A stretch of DNA of 64,000 nt from Pteria penguin (GCA_035048485.1 CM068592.1:42068045-42132044), one strand, 5' to 3'. Positions 44,586 through 56,814 are shown, counted from the stretch's first letter. The notes: generated by a model not told the origin, from the sequence alone. Numbers and translations: made by a program.

Positions 44586-45395
44586 CAAATAAAAAACAGT
44601 TTCTTTATTTTGCACGCCAGTGATATTTCCTGGAAAAGCTACATATATTTTACTGTACTGTACAGTTTATAATCCATCTTATTTTTAGGACATCTTGATG
44701 AAATGCGATCGCCTCCAAAATATTGCAAAATTCTAACGTAACCAACGACATTTGTTCTAATCATAAAATACTTTACATTCCATTCTGATAATGATATCGA
44801 AATTCATATTAGAACATAATCAATGATCAGTAAGAACAAAGTGCTTATTTAAAAGGAAGATATATTGGTGAAAATGCACGAATGATTAAAGATATTTTTT
44901 TAACATTGTAACAAAAGTGAAATAGATTCTTGGACTTCGAGAAAGCTTTTGAACCAGTTCAATACAATTTCATGTTTAAAACTTTTAGAAAAATATAATC
45001 ATGGTAGTAATTTTATTAATATGATAAAACACTATATAATGACCCTATTTTTAACGTCAAATAATGGTTGGATATCTAAATCATGTAGAATGCAGTGAGG
45101 TATTATTCAAGGATGTCCTGTTAATAAATGTTAATGTATAGATTAATTAAATATTTTTTCCTGTCCGAGTTCCTTATACATTAAGATACAAATGTGGACA
45201 TTCACGAACCCTGGAATTCAGAGGTGAGACCAGGTGCCCGGGAGTAGTGAGCGTCCCCTGTCAGAGGTGAGGCCAGGTGCCCGGGAGGATTGAGCGTCTC
45301 CTATTTGTTTAGCCGTGAATGCCCTTACATACAGACGAAACAAATAGAATTCAGCACTGTAGTACCCTTTCGAATTGTAAAGAAGGCAAATAAAA

Positions 45396-45571
45396 TAAGG
45401 GGCAGGCGTGGTGTAGTGGTTAGGCGCTTGGCTTGCGGGGCCGACGATCCGGGTTCGATTCCCGGGTTGCGCCACTATGTTTAAGAGGTTGGTAACCTCC
45501 TGCTTCCATGTCGCGATATAACTGAAATATTGTTGAAAGCGACGTAAAACACCAATCAACCAACCAACCAA
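45396..45571 (+). mobile_element. tRNA-derived SINE, unit 2
   Basis: Identical in structure to 44410-44585; copied by unit amplification. CAAATAAAA flanks it on both sides. Confidence 0.9.
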
Positions 45572-46380
45572 CAAATAAAAAACAGTTTCTTTATTTTGCA
45601 CGCCAGTGATATTTCCTGGAAAAGCTACATATATTTTACTGTACTGTACAGTTTATAATCCATCTTATTTTTAGGACATCTTGATGAAATGCGATCGCCT
45701 CCAAAATATTGCAAAATTCTAACGTAACCAACGACATTTGTTCTAATCATAAAATACTTTACATTCCATTCTGATAATGATATCGAAATTCATATTAGAA
45801 CATAATCAATGATCAGTAAGAACAAAGTGCTTATTTAAAAGGAAGATATATTGGTGAAAATGCACGAATGATTAAAGATACTTTTTAACATTGTAACAAA
45901 AGTGAAATAGATTCTTGGACTTCGAGAAAGCTTTTGAACCAGTTCAATACAATTTCATGTTTAAAACTTTTAGAAAAATATAATCATGGTAGTAATTTTA
46001 TTAATATGATAAAACACTATATAATGACCCTATTTTTAACGTCAAATAATGGTTGGATATCTAAATCATGTAGAATGCAGTGAGGTATTATTCAAGGATG
46101 TCCTGTTAATAAATGTTAATGTATAGATTAATTAAATATTTTTTCCTGTCCGAGTTCCTTATACATTAAGATACAAATGTGGACATTCACGAACCCTGGA
46201 ATTCAGAGGTGAGACCAGGTGCCCGAGAGTAGTGAGCGTCCCCTGTCAGAGGTGAGGCCAGGTGCCCGGGAGGATTGAGCGTCTCCTATTTGTTTAGCCG
46301 TGAATGCCCTTACATACAGACGAAACAAATAGTATTCAGCACTGTAGTACCCTTTCGAATTGTACAGAAGGCAAATAAAA

Positions 46381-46556
46381 TAAGGGGCAGGCGTGGTGTA
46401 GTGGTTAGGCGCTTGGCTTGCGGGGCCGACGATCCGGGTTCGATTCCCGGGTTGCGCCACTATGTTTAAGAGGTTGGCAACCTCCTGCTTCCATGTCGCG
46501 ATATAACTGAAATATTGTTGAAAGCGACGTAAAACACCAATCAACCAACCAACCAA
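46381..46556 (+). mobile_element. tRNA-derived SINE, unit 3
   Basis: Third copy, with 'gttggcaacc' where the others have 'gttggtaacc'. CAAATAAAA flanks it on both sides. Confidence 0.9.
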
Positions 46557-47606
46557 CAAATAAAAAACAGTTTCTTTATTTTGCACGCCAGTGATATTTC
46601 CTGGAAAAGCTACATATATTTTACTGTACATATTCTTGGTGACTTCACAGCCAAGTCAGATGTCTTTCTCTTCCCTTCAGTATTGCATGACGAGTATTCA
46701 GTCAATCGAGAAATGTATAAAATACAATTTCTTAAGTTAGGTTTTTCTTTAATTTTTCTTTTAGCTAATTTTGTATGCCCTTCGGTTTCATGGCATTAAT
46801 GAGTACTATATTTAAATAAAGATGCTAAGGAATGTAAGTGGATGGACGGTCGAAAAATCAAACATCTACAAAAGAAACAATGTTAAAACATGTGCCATGG
46901 AATACAAACATCTCTCAACCGCATAGACCGTGTGATACCATAGGGTCAAGAGTATACAACGAAGAAGCACCGAAGGGTAAACCACATCTTGAAGTCCATG
47001 GGATAGAAGGGTAAAATATCATATTCAGACAAATGTGATCCCCAGTTAAATTGTTGGAAGACCAGATGTCATGCCAACCGATATGAACTCTAGTCAGTAT
47101 AATCACATTTAGTTTTAATAGTGTGGCAGTCACAACAGTTATTAGCAACGTAAATAAATTAATGCATATATGAGTTGTCATATTTGCTACAATATTAAAG
47201 TTTAGACGCTTTATCTTTTACAATGACATTGGACTACCAAGCCTTCCGATAAATCAATGGTCCTCTGACTATTCAAGACTAATTCAGGAAATGCAAGAAA
47301 TCACTTCACTAGTTAGATTAGGAGCTTGTTTAGGAAACATTTTGAAGGGGGTGGGGTTGTTAATGACAATGAACAATTACTTCCGTTAAAGCAGTGGCCC
47401 CTATTGACGTTTGACTTTAAGAACTTCTACAGATCAGGAACCTTAGTTTGCTTCCAAAAGGGCAGAGCACGTTTCGTTCAGGTTCTTTTCACTTTATAAT
47501 TATGAAATTGAAATAGCCATTCCATAATACAGTTTATGATCTCTTGACTAATTTATAATATTCTTTATATGGAGATTATTTATAAATGCCGAAATGGATG
47601 TTCTTT

Positions 47607-47790
47607 AACCACACCATTTGTTTGGCTTTTGTCAAATTAAATAACCGTCCTAAGTCGGTATCGTAATTGCACTACAATCAAATATTTTTGTAATGTGTTA
47701 AACGTTCTAGTATATTATTTATATTCATGTATTGTATAGCTCCATGGTGACTTCTGCCACATAACTGAGCCAGTAACTCCTCTTTTTTCC
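47607..47790 (+). mobile_element. PLE family 1 solo 3' fragment
   Basis: Begins 'aaccacaccatttgtttggc' and ends 'actcctcttttttcc'. Copy B reads straight through as 'gttctttgattatattg', which fixes both ends of this insertion. Confidence 0.85.
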
Positions 47791-47960
47791 TTGATTATAC
47801 CATTATATATGTACTGTAGGGTGTGGGGATATGGGATTCGTAAAAGGGTTACACTTAACAATAGGTTGACGATTGCAACTTCAATTGTTACCTCCCTCAG
47901 TCATAACAATAAATGCATTTAAGGCGAATATTTTGTGATAGAGAACTTCACGAAAATTTC
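47791..47960. other. Duplicated non-coding DNA
   Basis: Matches 58207-58340 of copy B. No gene. Confidence 0.5.
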
Positions 47961-48720
47961 ATTATAGCTCCATGGTGACTTCTGCCACATAACGGAGCCA
48001 GTAACTCCTCTTTTCTTTCCTGCTGACAATGCAGCTAACAATTACACATTCGTATATAAGGCACATTATTTTAAATGTTTTATAGAGGAGCTTGGTCTTC
48101 ATTCAACGCCTGGTATCCAACTTATACAGTTACAAATTTGTCTCCTTCAGAGGTATTGGATAATCACAAGTCAGTTCTCAGTTCATTCAGTATTACTACA
48201 AATAAATCTGATCTGCCCATACATTTTTTGGGATTCCAAAGATGCATAAAACTCCATATAATCATCGATCTTCCAAGTGTTCTACCAACCCTTTTTCCAT
48301 ATTACTCATCAAAATTCTAACAGAAATCAAAGATGGTCGTCAGAAATACTGCTCTACTGCTTACTTGAAAAACGGAATTAATCAGATGTGGATCCTAGAG
48401 AATTCAAAGGAACGTCTGGAGCACTTAAAATCTCCAAATTTCAATAATGTCACCAGCATCAAATATTTGGACTTTTCGACTCTATATACAACCATTCCTC
48501 ATCAAATACTGAAATAATAATAACATCAATTATTCAAAACGCTTTCTTTAACAAAAAAAAACAAAAAAAAAAAAAAAAAATGTGATATATAGTGGGAAAG
48601 TGTTCCAACAAATTGTTGGCATTCCGATGGGTGCTAATTGCTCGCCTCTTCTAGCCGACGTATTTTTGTACTCTTACGAAGCAGAATTCATACAGTCTCT
48701 CTAAATGCAATAAACAATTA
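47961..48720 (+). pseudogene. Decayed PLE fragments (family 1 end, then family 2-like RT)
   Basis: A 60-bp family 1 3' end (gctccatggtgacttctgcc ... actcctcttttctttcc) is followed at once by a PLE coding remnant. Readable pieces are DNAANNYTFVYKAHYF, TNKSDLP, GINQMWILENSKERLEHLKS, FDFSTLYTTIPHQ-like, and GIPMG-NC-PLLADVFLYSYEAEF. The reading frame shifts several times. An A-rich tract at 48548-48580 replaces about 100 bp of RT sequence. This resembles family 2 at 61698 but is more diverged. Confidence 0.75.
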
Positions 48721-49539
48721 TTATCTCGGTTCAACTTTGGATGATCTCTTTTTCTGTATACTTGCTGCTGGAATCAGACTGTTCCTTTAACAAAAACATG
48801 TGTCGTTGTGGCCTAAAACGAGATACTTATACTTGCGAATTCATTTTTGTTTTTGTTAAAGAAGGCGTTTTGAATAATTGATGCTATTCTATTCTTTAGT
48901 TTTTGATGAGAAATGGTTGAGTCAGATGTCCTTTTACTTCTCTTTTCATGAGTGAGGGGTCATGTAGTTTGCAAATACTTATTTAACATACAGCAAATTT
49001 ATGAAAAATCATTGATAGGATATAAAATGTGAATTTTATGTTCACTGATTTGCTGATATAGGATTGTCTTCAAGACACCAGTGACTGTCTCTGAGACAAT
49101 AAAATCACAATTAAATCGGTAAAATAGACCCCATAATTCATGTTCAAATAAGGAGGAATTTATCTAACATTTCATTTTATGCGACAATGTGCCTTTTGCT
49201 TCTCTTAGACAGCCATTAATGTCGTAACGATCATTTTGCGAATGTAATCATACAAAGGGCGAGTATAAAATCACAAGCTTAGAAAAAAGGAACTATATTA
49301 ATAAAACTGTTTCAAAAGTTGTAATCTCCTCCGGTAAAACTATTGTGGACCAGGCAGACATTTTAAAGGAAATTGAAACTTTTTACATAAATTTATACTC
49401 AAGATCAACACCTTGAAAACATCAATTTAGAGTCAGTAATAGATAAAGATCATGTTCATATATATTAAATGACCATCAAGCTAGTGCATTAGAGGATAAA
49501 GCTATATCATATTCAGAAGCCTCACTGGCGCTTAAAAAC

Positions 49540-51715
49540 ATGAATAATGACAAATCGTCTGGCCCAGATGGTTTTACTGTAGAGTTCTATAAATTTTTAT
49601 GGCGTGACATTTCAACATATTACGTTAAATCAATTAATTTAGCTTTTGACATTTGAAATCTGTCACAAGCACAAAAACAGGGAATTATATCAATTTTACC
49701 TAAAGGCAACAAGCCTAGAGAGTTTTTAAAGAACCGGCGCCCTATATCCCTTTTAATTGTATCTTATACAATTTTATCATCATGTATAGCCAATAGAATA
49801 AAATCTATGCTTGATTTTCTGATACATGAAAATCAAAGAGGCTTTCTTAAGGGCAGGTTTATTGGGGAAAATACCCTTTTAATATATGACACCCTACACT
49901 ATGCTAAGGAAAACAATATTCTGGTATGCTTCTTCTAATCGATTTTGAGAAAGCTTTTGACTCTGTTTCTTGGAAATTTATGTACAAAGCTCTCAATTTC
50001 TTCAACTTTGGCCCAAATCTTATAAAATGGATAAATGTCCTTTACACTGATGCCTCACTTTGTGTTCTGCAAAACGGTACTTTCTCAAAATTTTTTAAAA
50101 TAGGGCGTGGCTGTCGTCAAGGCGATCCCGTTTCACCGTATATTTTTCTCATGTGTGTAGAGATTATGGGTATACTTATCCGCCAAAATAAATATATTAA
50201 AGGTATCAATATTGGATCTCATAATGTGTGTCTTTTACAATATGCAGATGATACAGCACTATTTCTTGATGGCTCTGAGAAATGTCTTAAAAGTGCTTTA
50301 GATCTACTTTTCCAATTCTCAAAATATTCTGGCCTCGAACCAAATATCAATAAAACAAAAGCTATCTGGATTGGCTCCAAATGTAATTCCAATGACAACA
50401 TGTGTGCTGACACAAATCTTAATTGGACAAGTAAGCCTTTTAATGTTCTAGGCATCAATTTCACTGCCAGTTTAGAAAATATTGAAAAGCTTAATTTTGA
50501 TGAGAGAATACAATCCATAATTAAAGATATGTAGTCTTGGTCAAACAGAAATCTCACTGTTTTAGAGAAAATTACAGTTGTAAAATCTATTCTCTTACCC
50601 AAATTAACACATCTTTTTATATCTTTGCCAAAACCATCAACTAAAATTGTTATACATCTCCAAAGTATGTTCTACAATTTTATCTGGAACAATAAAAAAG
50701 ACAGAATTTCTAGAAATTGCATTATTCCCGATTACCAACAGGGGTAATGCAGAATGATTGATTTAGAAATTTTCATCAAATCATTAAAAATTACTAGGAT
50801 TCGAAGGTTTTTCCACTCTGATCGTACTTGGACTCGTGTATTAAGTTCAATAGTGAATAGTGATATAAAATCCATATTACATTTTGCCATTGATTTTATA
50901 ATGAAAATGATTCAGAATACTGTGAATCCTTTTTGGAAGGAAGTTTTAACCAATCTCATTGAATTTCAAACAAAATTAACTCCACACAATATAGATGAAA
51001 TTCTGCTTTCCCCTCTGTGGTACAACCCACTAATAAAAATCAACAATAAATCTATTTTCATAAATGTTCTCTATAAAAAGGCTTCCTTTTTGTTCAGGAT
51101 TTACTAAAACATGATGGAGAAGTATTCCCTCATCAAAATATTTGCACTGAATTCTCGGTAAATTTACCTTTTACAACCTACTTCGGTTTGGTTAAATCAA
51201 TACTTAAAATTTGGCCAATCCTAAATGATAATCCCCCCAAAATCAATTTCCCTTGCATGCCTTCATATCTGAAAATTATTTTGGCATCTGAAAAAGGCTG
51301 CAAGGATATCTATGAAATTTTTATTAAATCAAAATATAAAAAACCAAAATGTGAACTAAGGTGGGAAAATGATCCTGGGTTAAACCTAATAAATCTACAC
51401 ATTAATTTCTGGAAACAAACATTTCTAAATCCTTTTATAATTACTAAAGATACAAAGTTGAGATGGTTTCAGGTCAGAATAATTCATAGAATATTAGCAA
51501 CAAATAAATCATTGCATACTATTAGAATTCAGGATTCCCCATTGTGCAATATATGTAAAACTGAAGTGGAATCTATTACTCATCTATTTATCTATTGTAA
51601 CCCTATAAGAGCTATGTGGTTTGAATTGAATGACTGGATTAGAGACAATGAACATGCTAATATCTATATCACACCATCCAACATGGAATCCATCAAATTA
51701 AATTCAAAACACTAA
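49540..51715 (+). pseudogene. LINE ORF2 reverse transcriptase and C-terminus (broken)
   Basis: Pieces in order: SSGPDGFTVEFYKFLW, RRPISLL, ENQRGFLKGRF (RT start); IDFEKAFDSVSWKFMYKAL; GRGCRQGDPVSPYIFLMCVE; LQYADDTALFLDGSEK (catalytic ADD); SGLEPNINKTKAIWIGSK; VLGINF; then thumb-like YNFIWNNKKDRISR; and a late CNICKTEVESITHLFIYC, the zinc-knuckle-like C-terminus of L1/Tx1-type ORF2. Breaks: TGA at 49655 and elsewhere, a frameshift near 49925 just before the FEKAF block, TAG at 50532-50534, TAA near 50745, TAA at 51105-51107. It is inactive. Confidence 0.9.
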
Positions 51716-52078
51716 ACCTAATTGTCTTACTTTTAAAATATTACATATATTCAAAATCAAGACAATGTACCAACATATATTTTTGTGGATTTAAACAATA
51801 TCTCTCAAGTTATTACAACAGTGAAAAGTATATCTATTATGGCAAAGGAGGTCAAGAAGAATTTAATAGGCGATGGTGTATATGGAAGGATTTATTCCTT
51901 TCTACCTTTATATATGTTCAATATATTAGTGTATGTGTATGTATTTATATATAAATATATATGTATCTATGTGTGTATATGTGTAGGTATATATGTATAT
52001 CCTATACCCACTTTTCTTCACATTTATCATTTCAAATGTGTTAAATACATGTACATATATGATACTCTGTTTATTTAT

Positions 52079-52641
52079 GACATACGGCGTATTCATATCT
52101 CAGTTAATACGTTATTCCAGAGCATGTTCAAATTACAACGACTTTGTTCTGAGGGCTAGGCGACTTTCAGTTAAGCTGCTCAACCAGGGTTATATATGTG
52201 CTAGACTAGCATCGTCACTGAGGAAGTTCGACGGTCGTTACGAGACTCTTATTACTCCATATGATATCTCGTTATCCAGACTTTTAAATGATATTCTGGA
52301 CTGAGACCGATTCCGATCACTTTACACAGATTTGACACCTTCTATACTAGAAGGTTACCTACTTCGACTTCTCCATATATAAATACATACGGAATTCACA
52401 CGATTTGACTCTTTCTACGGGGTATAAGTGACGGGTGTTGCTAGCAAGCAGGAGATGCTCACTCTCCCCGGGCACCTGATCTCACTCCATCACAGGGGTT
52501 CACATATGCTCTTCAAGTAGACATATTTTGTTATTTTCCATTTGTTTTTCATTTTCACTGATTTTGTATGTCCTATGGTTTCATGATTTTTGGACTTGTG
52601 GTTTGGATTTATCCATCATCTTTACAATACAATTATATTTT
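52079..52641 (+). mobile_element. PLE family 2 3' fragment (C-terminus plus UTR)
   Basis: Starts at 'atacggcgtattcatatctc', encoding GVFISQLIRYSRACSNYNDF and ending YDISLSRLLNDILD with TGA. It is almost identical to 62477-63012; one change is FDGRYE for FYGRYE. The 3' end is 'ggatttatccatcatcttta'. ATAC next to the end may be a 4-bp target duplication. Confidence 0.85.
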
Positions 52642-53283
52642 GTATACATGTAAATGTACATCCTATTCTGTATTTATAGAATTTATATAAAGCTACTTAG
52701 GACTTTTATAATTATGATTCCCAATCGAACTTAAGTGTGTATGTGTGTATGTGTGTGTATGCGAGTGTAAAATATGTCTGCTGTCTTGTCTACTGTCTGT
52801 CATTGTTGTCATCGATTTGTTGTGAATTTTGTGTGTTTAGTATGTGTATATATATATATATATTCAATAATAATAAAATAAAATCACAAGTGCGAAACTG
52901 AGTTTGGTCGTTTCATAGGAATGTCGTAATATGCTAAAACTTTAGATAACTTAATTATCAGCTTCATGTTTTGATTATGAAATAAAGTGCTCTATGAAAG
53001 GGTATGTCAATACCCATCACTTCTTTAATGCTGTCGTACAGATATAACTTTTTAAAATGTTTTTCTTTATTGATGTAGATGGTGTATTTTCTAAAAATAA
53101 TGCTCTATAAAACCCGAAAAAGTTTAGTAAGGGTATTTTAATATTTGTGTCACATGAAAGTATAAGTGTCAGTTTCCGTTAACGAGAATATTAGCAAAAG
53201 TTTAGAGGGAAGTACCACATAACCATACACACTTATTACACTATTGTGAGTCCTTAACTCAGAACACTCGTATGCTTATTACA

Positions 53284-53354
53284 ATGACGATACTAATTTT
53301 GTTGATTGGATTATTTAACCTGGTATATACTCAAAGTAGAACAGGTTGCTCCCG
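53284..53354 (+). CDS. Signal-peptide first exon, copy A (donor altered)
   Basis: ATG opens MTILILLIGLFNLVYTQSRT, a typical signal peptide (hydrophobic core, then VYTQ cleavage zone). It matches copy B at 59304. The junction reads 'gctcccgttaagaatc' against 'gctacggtaagaatc' in copy B: the strong gtaag donor has become gttaag, so splicing is probably weakened. No downstream exon was identified. It may be a dying paralogue. Confidence 0.4.
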
Positions 53355-53400
53355 TTAAGAATCACTGACTGTCTTTATCTCCTTTTTAAGGCGTCGAGCA

Positions 53401-54406
53401 TTTGCTCGACAGTCTTCTAGCGATCGTAAAAATTTTACCTTTTCACCGCCTTTTTAATTTACGTAACAAAGTAGTACCTTTTTAAAGTACTTAAAGTAGT
53501 AAAAGTTCTTGCAAAACCGGCTTTGTTATCCTTGTTATTGATATTTTATTGCACAGAAATAGGTTTAAACATAATTCTGCTTAACTTAAATTTCAATATA
53601 TTGCCCTAAAACACTTATTATTCTGTCGCTTATTGTGTGTGTTAAAATATTCATTCACCGTAATGACGCAAGCCAATTATGAATTACAATCGCATTTCAT
53701 GGGAATTTTTCCAAATAAAGGGAAGACCACGTGACATATTGCCTTATTTGGAGAAATCGTAGTAGAACGCTTGTGACACACGCGATCAAGGCCTAATTTG
53801 ACATGTAAGCACCAATATGGAAACCGATCGCGCGATCTTCGAAATATATATAATAATATAAATAATATAGAAATAATATATTTAAATATAAATTTCAGTT
53901 TAAAAAAGAACAAATAAGATATTTCATAGAATCCTAGATATAGACTGGTAAAGCCTGTCACAAAGATCTTAAAATATCTAGACAGGTGACCACTAATTCA
54001 TGACGAGGCTGACCTAGGTTCAAGTGAAGCGTTATCGGTTATTTTTATCTCAATGGATTTCGTTTTGTTTCATTCATTTAACCTTGAATCAATAAATTTC
54101 GACAAAATTAATTACATCCTTAAGGCTAAACATCACAAACCTCTCGAAAATTATATCAGTAATCTCTTTTGAGATTCTTGCACGTGGTCGTTTTATTTTG
54201 AAACGATCAAAATCACGTACAAACCTTTGTTTCCTGCAGAATGCAGGTCACAGATGATATCCAGACATATTTTCCTTCATAGTCATGCAAAATTTTCCAT
54301 CCTATGCCCTTTGCAACATTGATAAATGTCCAGGTGAAAACAATAACACAAATCCTCTCTTCGATCGCAACCCCCCCCCCCCCCCCCTAAACAAAAAAGC
54401 GAGACG
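53401..54406. other. No gene seen; short palindrome
   Basis: GTCGAGCA-TT-TGCTCGAC at 53393-53410 is a perfect 18-bp dyad. The remainder is AT-rich, with a C-run of about 18 bases at 54370-54387. The minus-strand frame at 53677-53961 has no domain. Confidence 0.45.
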
Positions 54407-54756
54407 TTGTTTAATGACTCCTCTAGGTATTTAGATGACATTTTGGTAATAGATAGTAACCCTGAGTTTGAAAATTATATACCTAGTATTTATCCATTTC
54501 AACTGAATAAAACCAATATTTCTGATAAAGAAACACTTTTTTATTTAAATATTAAAATAATTGATAGTAATGTTCATACCTACATACATGATGAACGTGA
54601 CGACTTTGGATTTCCTATCGTAAAGTTCCCTTATTTGGATGGCAATGTATTAAGACTCCCATCATATGGTATTTATATTTCTCAATTGGTTAGGGTCGCT
54701 AAAGCTTGCACTAAAAATTTATAAATCACTTCGAAACTGTTCACTCAGGTATACAG
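54407..54756 (+). pseudogene. PLE family 1-like RT fragment (5' part)
   Basis: Encodes SRYLDDILVIDSNPEFE, LNKTNISDKETLFYLNIKI, DERDDFGFPIVKFPYLDGN and YGIYISQLVRVAKACT, then TAA. At the family 1 UGA site it has TCT (Ser). It starts abruptly at the YLDD motif and is interrupted after 'actcaggtatacagaag' by the inverted insertion that follows. Confidence 0.8.
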
Positions 54757-55431
54757 AAGAAAAAAGAGGAGTTACCGGCTCAGTTATGTGGCAGAAGTCA
54801 CCATGGAGCTATACAATACATGAATATAAATAATATAATAGAACATTTAACACATTACAAAAATATTTGATTGTAGTGCAGTTACGAGACCGACTTAGGA
54901 CGGTCATTTAATTTGACAAAAGCCAAACAAATGGTGTGGTTAACCGGTTTACGGGCCCACCTTCCCACTCACCGTAACAGCAGAACAATCAAAAGACGTA
55001 CATTTAAAAATTTATAAATAATCCTCCATGTAAAGAACAAGGGTCAACAGGTATCGCATATTGAGAGGTCATAAAAATATAAACACGTAAGGTATTGTAA
55101 AACACATAATGGTATAAAAATATATGCGACATCAACATGATAAACCGTGCTCTGCCAGTCTGAAAGCGAGCTAAGACCCTAGGTCTGTAGGAGTCCCGAC
55201 TAACAGTCAGAGGGGACAAGGTTCAGGACCATGTCTCCTCTGAAAGAGGTTTGGACAAGGCCCGTCATATAGTCCCCACCGCCCTGTTAGTCAGCGTGCA
55301 ACGTTCAAGTAAAAGTCTGCATAAGGTTGTAGAGGGGCCAAATACAAGACCTATAGTCTTTTTGATAATCTCAATATCATATTGTCTATTTAGGAGACGT
55401 TTGACTATCTTATTACATGATAAAATAACGT
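54757..55431 (-). mobile_element. PLE family 1 3' fragment inserted in opposite orientation
   Basis: The inverse of the family 1 3' end and UTR (compare 32743-33403), including the last coding part: LVFGPSTALCRLLLERC can be read on the minus strand. It splits a + strand PLE: '...actcaggtatacagaag' before and 'aaacttagaagacttttgga' after belong together. A short AAA at the joints may be the target duplication. Confidence 0.8.
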
Positions 55432-55780
55432 AAACTTAGAAGACTTTTGGAAAATTTTACAAATTACATTCAAAATTTATATCTAAATTAGGAAATATTA
55501 GTTATCATCAATTTGTGCCTAGTGGAATTTCCCATTCCAATATCTATGGTGATCTAGCTTACAAATCAAGGAGGGTAAGATATTTTGATAACGTCATTTT
55601 GTTCTGATCTAAAATTGTTAAACGTTTTCTACATCGACAATATGATCCTAAGATCATCGCTAAGACTATTGATCTTGGATTGGGCCCTTATACAGCCTTA
55701 TGCAGACTTTTTCTTGAGCGTTTCACACTGACGTAAAGTGCGGTTGGGACTCAATGACGGGCCTTGTCTAAACCTTTTCA
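55432..55780 (+). pseudogene. PLE family 1-like RT fragment (3' part)
   Basis: Continues the fragment at 54407: 'gaaatattagttatcatc', 'cctagtggaatttcccattc', 'tatggtgatctagcttacaa', 'acagccttatgcagactttt', ending near 'cttgtctaaacc'. Several frameshifts and stops. Confidence 0.75.
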
Positions 55781-56259
55781 AGGTTCCTCCTTACTTACTG
55801 GGTCTTGTTTGCAAGCATATATAAACAAAACTCATACACAAGGTGTTAAGATTAACAATCTTTAGGGATGTGTTTTGTTTATGTTGAGGATTTATGGTAC
55901 TATAACAATTGGACCAGTAAGCTAGAAAATTCTACAATTTATTGAGTGTCTGTAGAACACACAGTTTAAAAATGTTTGGAAAATATACAATTATTGATAC
56001 TTTAGTCTTGTCAAAATTGATATACAATGCCTTTATTTTACCCGATCCTAAGATGATATTCTTTAGAATGTTTCCAAATTGATTCATAACTTTTTGGAGA
56101 AAAAGAGATAGAAAGAAAAGACATACATTTATTGGTAGAGTTAAACTATTGGCGTAGAAAGTAAATTCAAAGTTGCAAAGGCAGCATGGGTTTCAGAACT
56201 TAAATAAGAAGAGTATGGGACTTATATTTCTTCCACAATAAGTACGACATTACAAAAAT
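55781..56259. other. No clear gene
   Basis: AT-rich DNA. Around 55930-56160, stretches such as 'ttctacaatttattgagtgt' and 'gatagaaagaaaag' hint at LINE remains, but no motif is firm. Confidence 0.3.
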
Positions 56260-56500
56260 ATTCGATTGTGCTGCGGTTACGGTAGGACGGTCAGTTGAAG
56301 TAACAAACGCCATTCAATTGGTGTGGTAACCGGTTTACGGGCACCCACCTTCCCACTCATTGCAAAAGCAGCACAAAGTGTATATTCTTCTATTGTCTAT
56401 TTTTTTTTTGTGCATGTCCTTGGTGATTTTCGTCATACAGCTTTGTCAGATGTCTTCAGTTTTCTCCTTGATGCACTGCATGATGTTGATTAAAGGTTTA
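56260..56500. mobile_element. PLE terminal fragments in both orientations
   Basis: The minus strand shows 'gtgggaaggtgggtgcccgt', 'aaaccggttaccacaccaat' and 'tgaccgtcctacc', the family 3-type terminus. It is followed on the + strand by 'ccttggtgattttcgtcata' and 'cagctttgtcagatgtcttc', another 3' end of the same general pattern. Confidence 0.55.
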
Positions 56501-56539
56501 ATAAAAAAAGAACCAAAGTTGATTTATAGATTTATTAAA

Positions 56540-56800
56540 TAAGTTATCCTGTCCGAGTCCCTTATACATTAAATCACAAATGTGGACATTCACGAACCCT
56601 GGAACTCAGAGGTGAGACCAGGTGCTCGGGAGGAATGAGCGTCTCCTGTTTGGCTAGCCACATCCGTCTTGAATGCCTTTACAGACGAAACAAATATAAC
56701 TCAGCACTGACGTAGCCTTTCGAATTGTACAGAAGGCAAATAAAATGCAGTTTCTTTATTTTGCACGCCACTGATATTTACTGGAAAAACTAAATATATG
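56540..56800 (+). repeat. SINE-less relative of the 985-bp unit
   Basis: Aligns with 44165-44409 plus 44595-44640: 'cgagtcccttatacattaa', 'gtggacattcacgaaccctg', 'gaggtgagaccaggtgctcg' and 'cctttcgaattgtacagaag'. At 56737-56745 CAAATAAAA occurs once, with no SINE, so this is the pre-insertion state. Confidence 0.85.
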
Positions 56801-56814
56801 TTACTTTCCCTTTT

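Larger units (their letters stand above)
43677..46630 (+). repeat. Three tandem copies of a 985-986-bp unit
   Basis: Units start at 43677, 44662 and 45648 ('acagtttataatccatctta') and end near 46630. They differ by only a few bases (for example gatcacctcc in unit 1 against gatcgcctcc in units 2-3). Each holds a LINE RT fossil, an inverted PLE-type UTR block (ggtgagaccaggtgcccggg), and a SINE. Because the SINE is present in all three with the same target duplication, the amplification came after SINE insertion. Confidence 0.95.
49278..52877 (+). mobile_element. L1/Tx1-like LINE, 5'-truncated, with 13-bp target duplication
   Basis: ATAAAATCACAAG lies at 49265-49277 and again at 52878-52890; copy B of the segmental duplication has it once. 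The element lacks ORF1 and endonuclease. It holds the RT and C-terminal region, a 3' UTR with TA- and TG-rich runs, and an (AATA)n tail. A PLE family 2 3' fragment (52079-52641) is inserted in its 3' UTR. Confidence 0.9.
46631..53400 (+). repeat. Segmental duplication copy A (with insertions)
   Basis: Colinear with 57430-59400. Shared blocks include 'gagaaatgtataaaatac' (46710/57510), 'accacatcttgaagtccatg' (46981/57825), 'tcatattcagacaaatg' (47017/57867), 'gacagccattaat' (49209/58847), 'aaaatcacaag' (49267 and 52880/58905) and 'ggattatttaacctggtata' (53307/59330). Copy A carries the PLE fragments at 47607-48890 and the LINE at 49278-52877, none of which are in copy B. Confidence 0.8.

Noticed and set aside
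44232..46631. 127-142-codon minus-strand frames and 64-codon + frames, three times each
   Set aside because: They cross SINE sequence and PLE UTR in the triplicated unit; identity among copies reflects amplification, not selection.
51785..52304. ORFs of 124 and 103 codons
   Set aside because: They combine LINE 3' UTR simple repeats with the inserted PLE C-terminus; only the last part is a known element.
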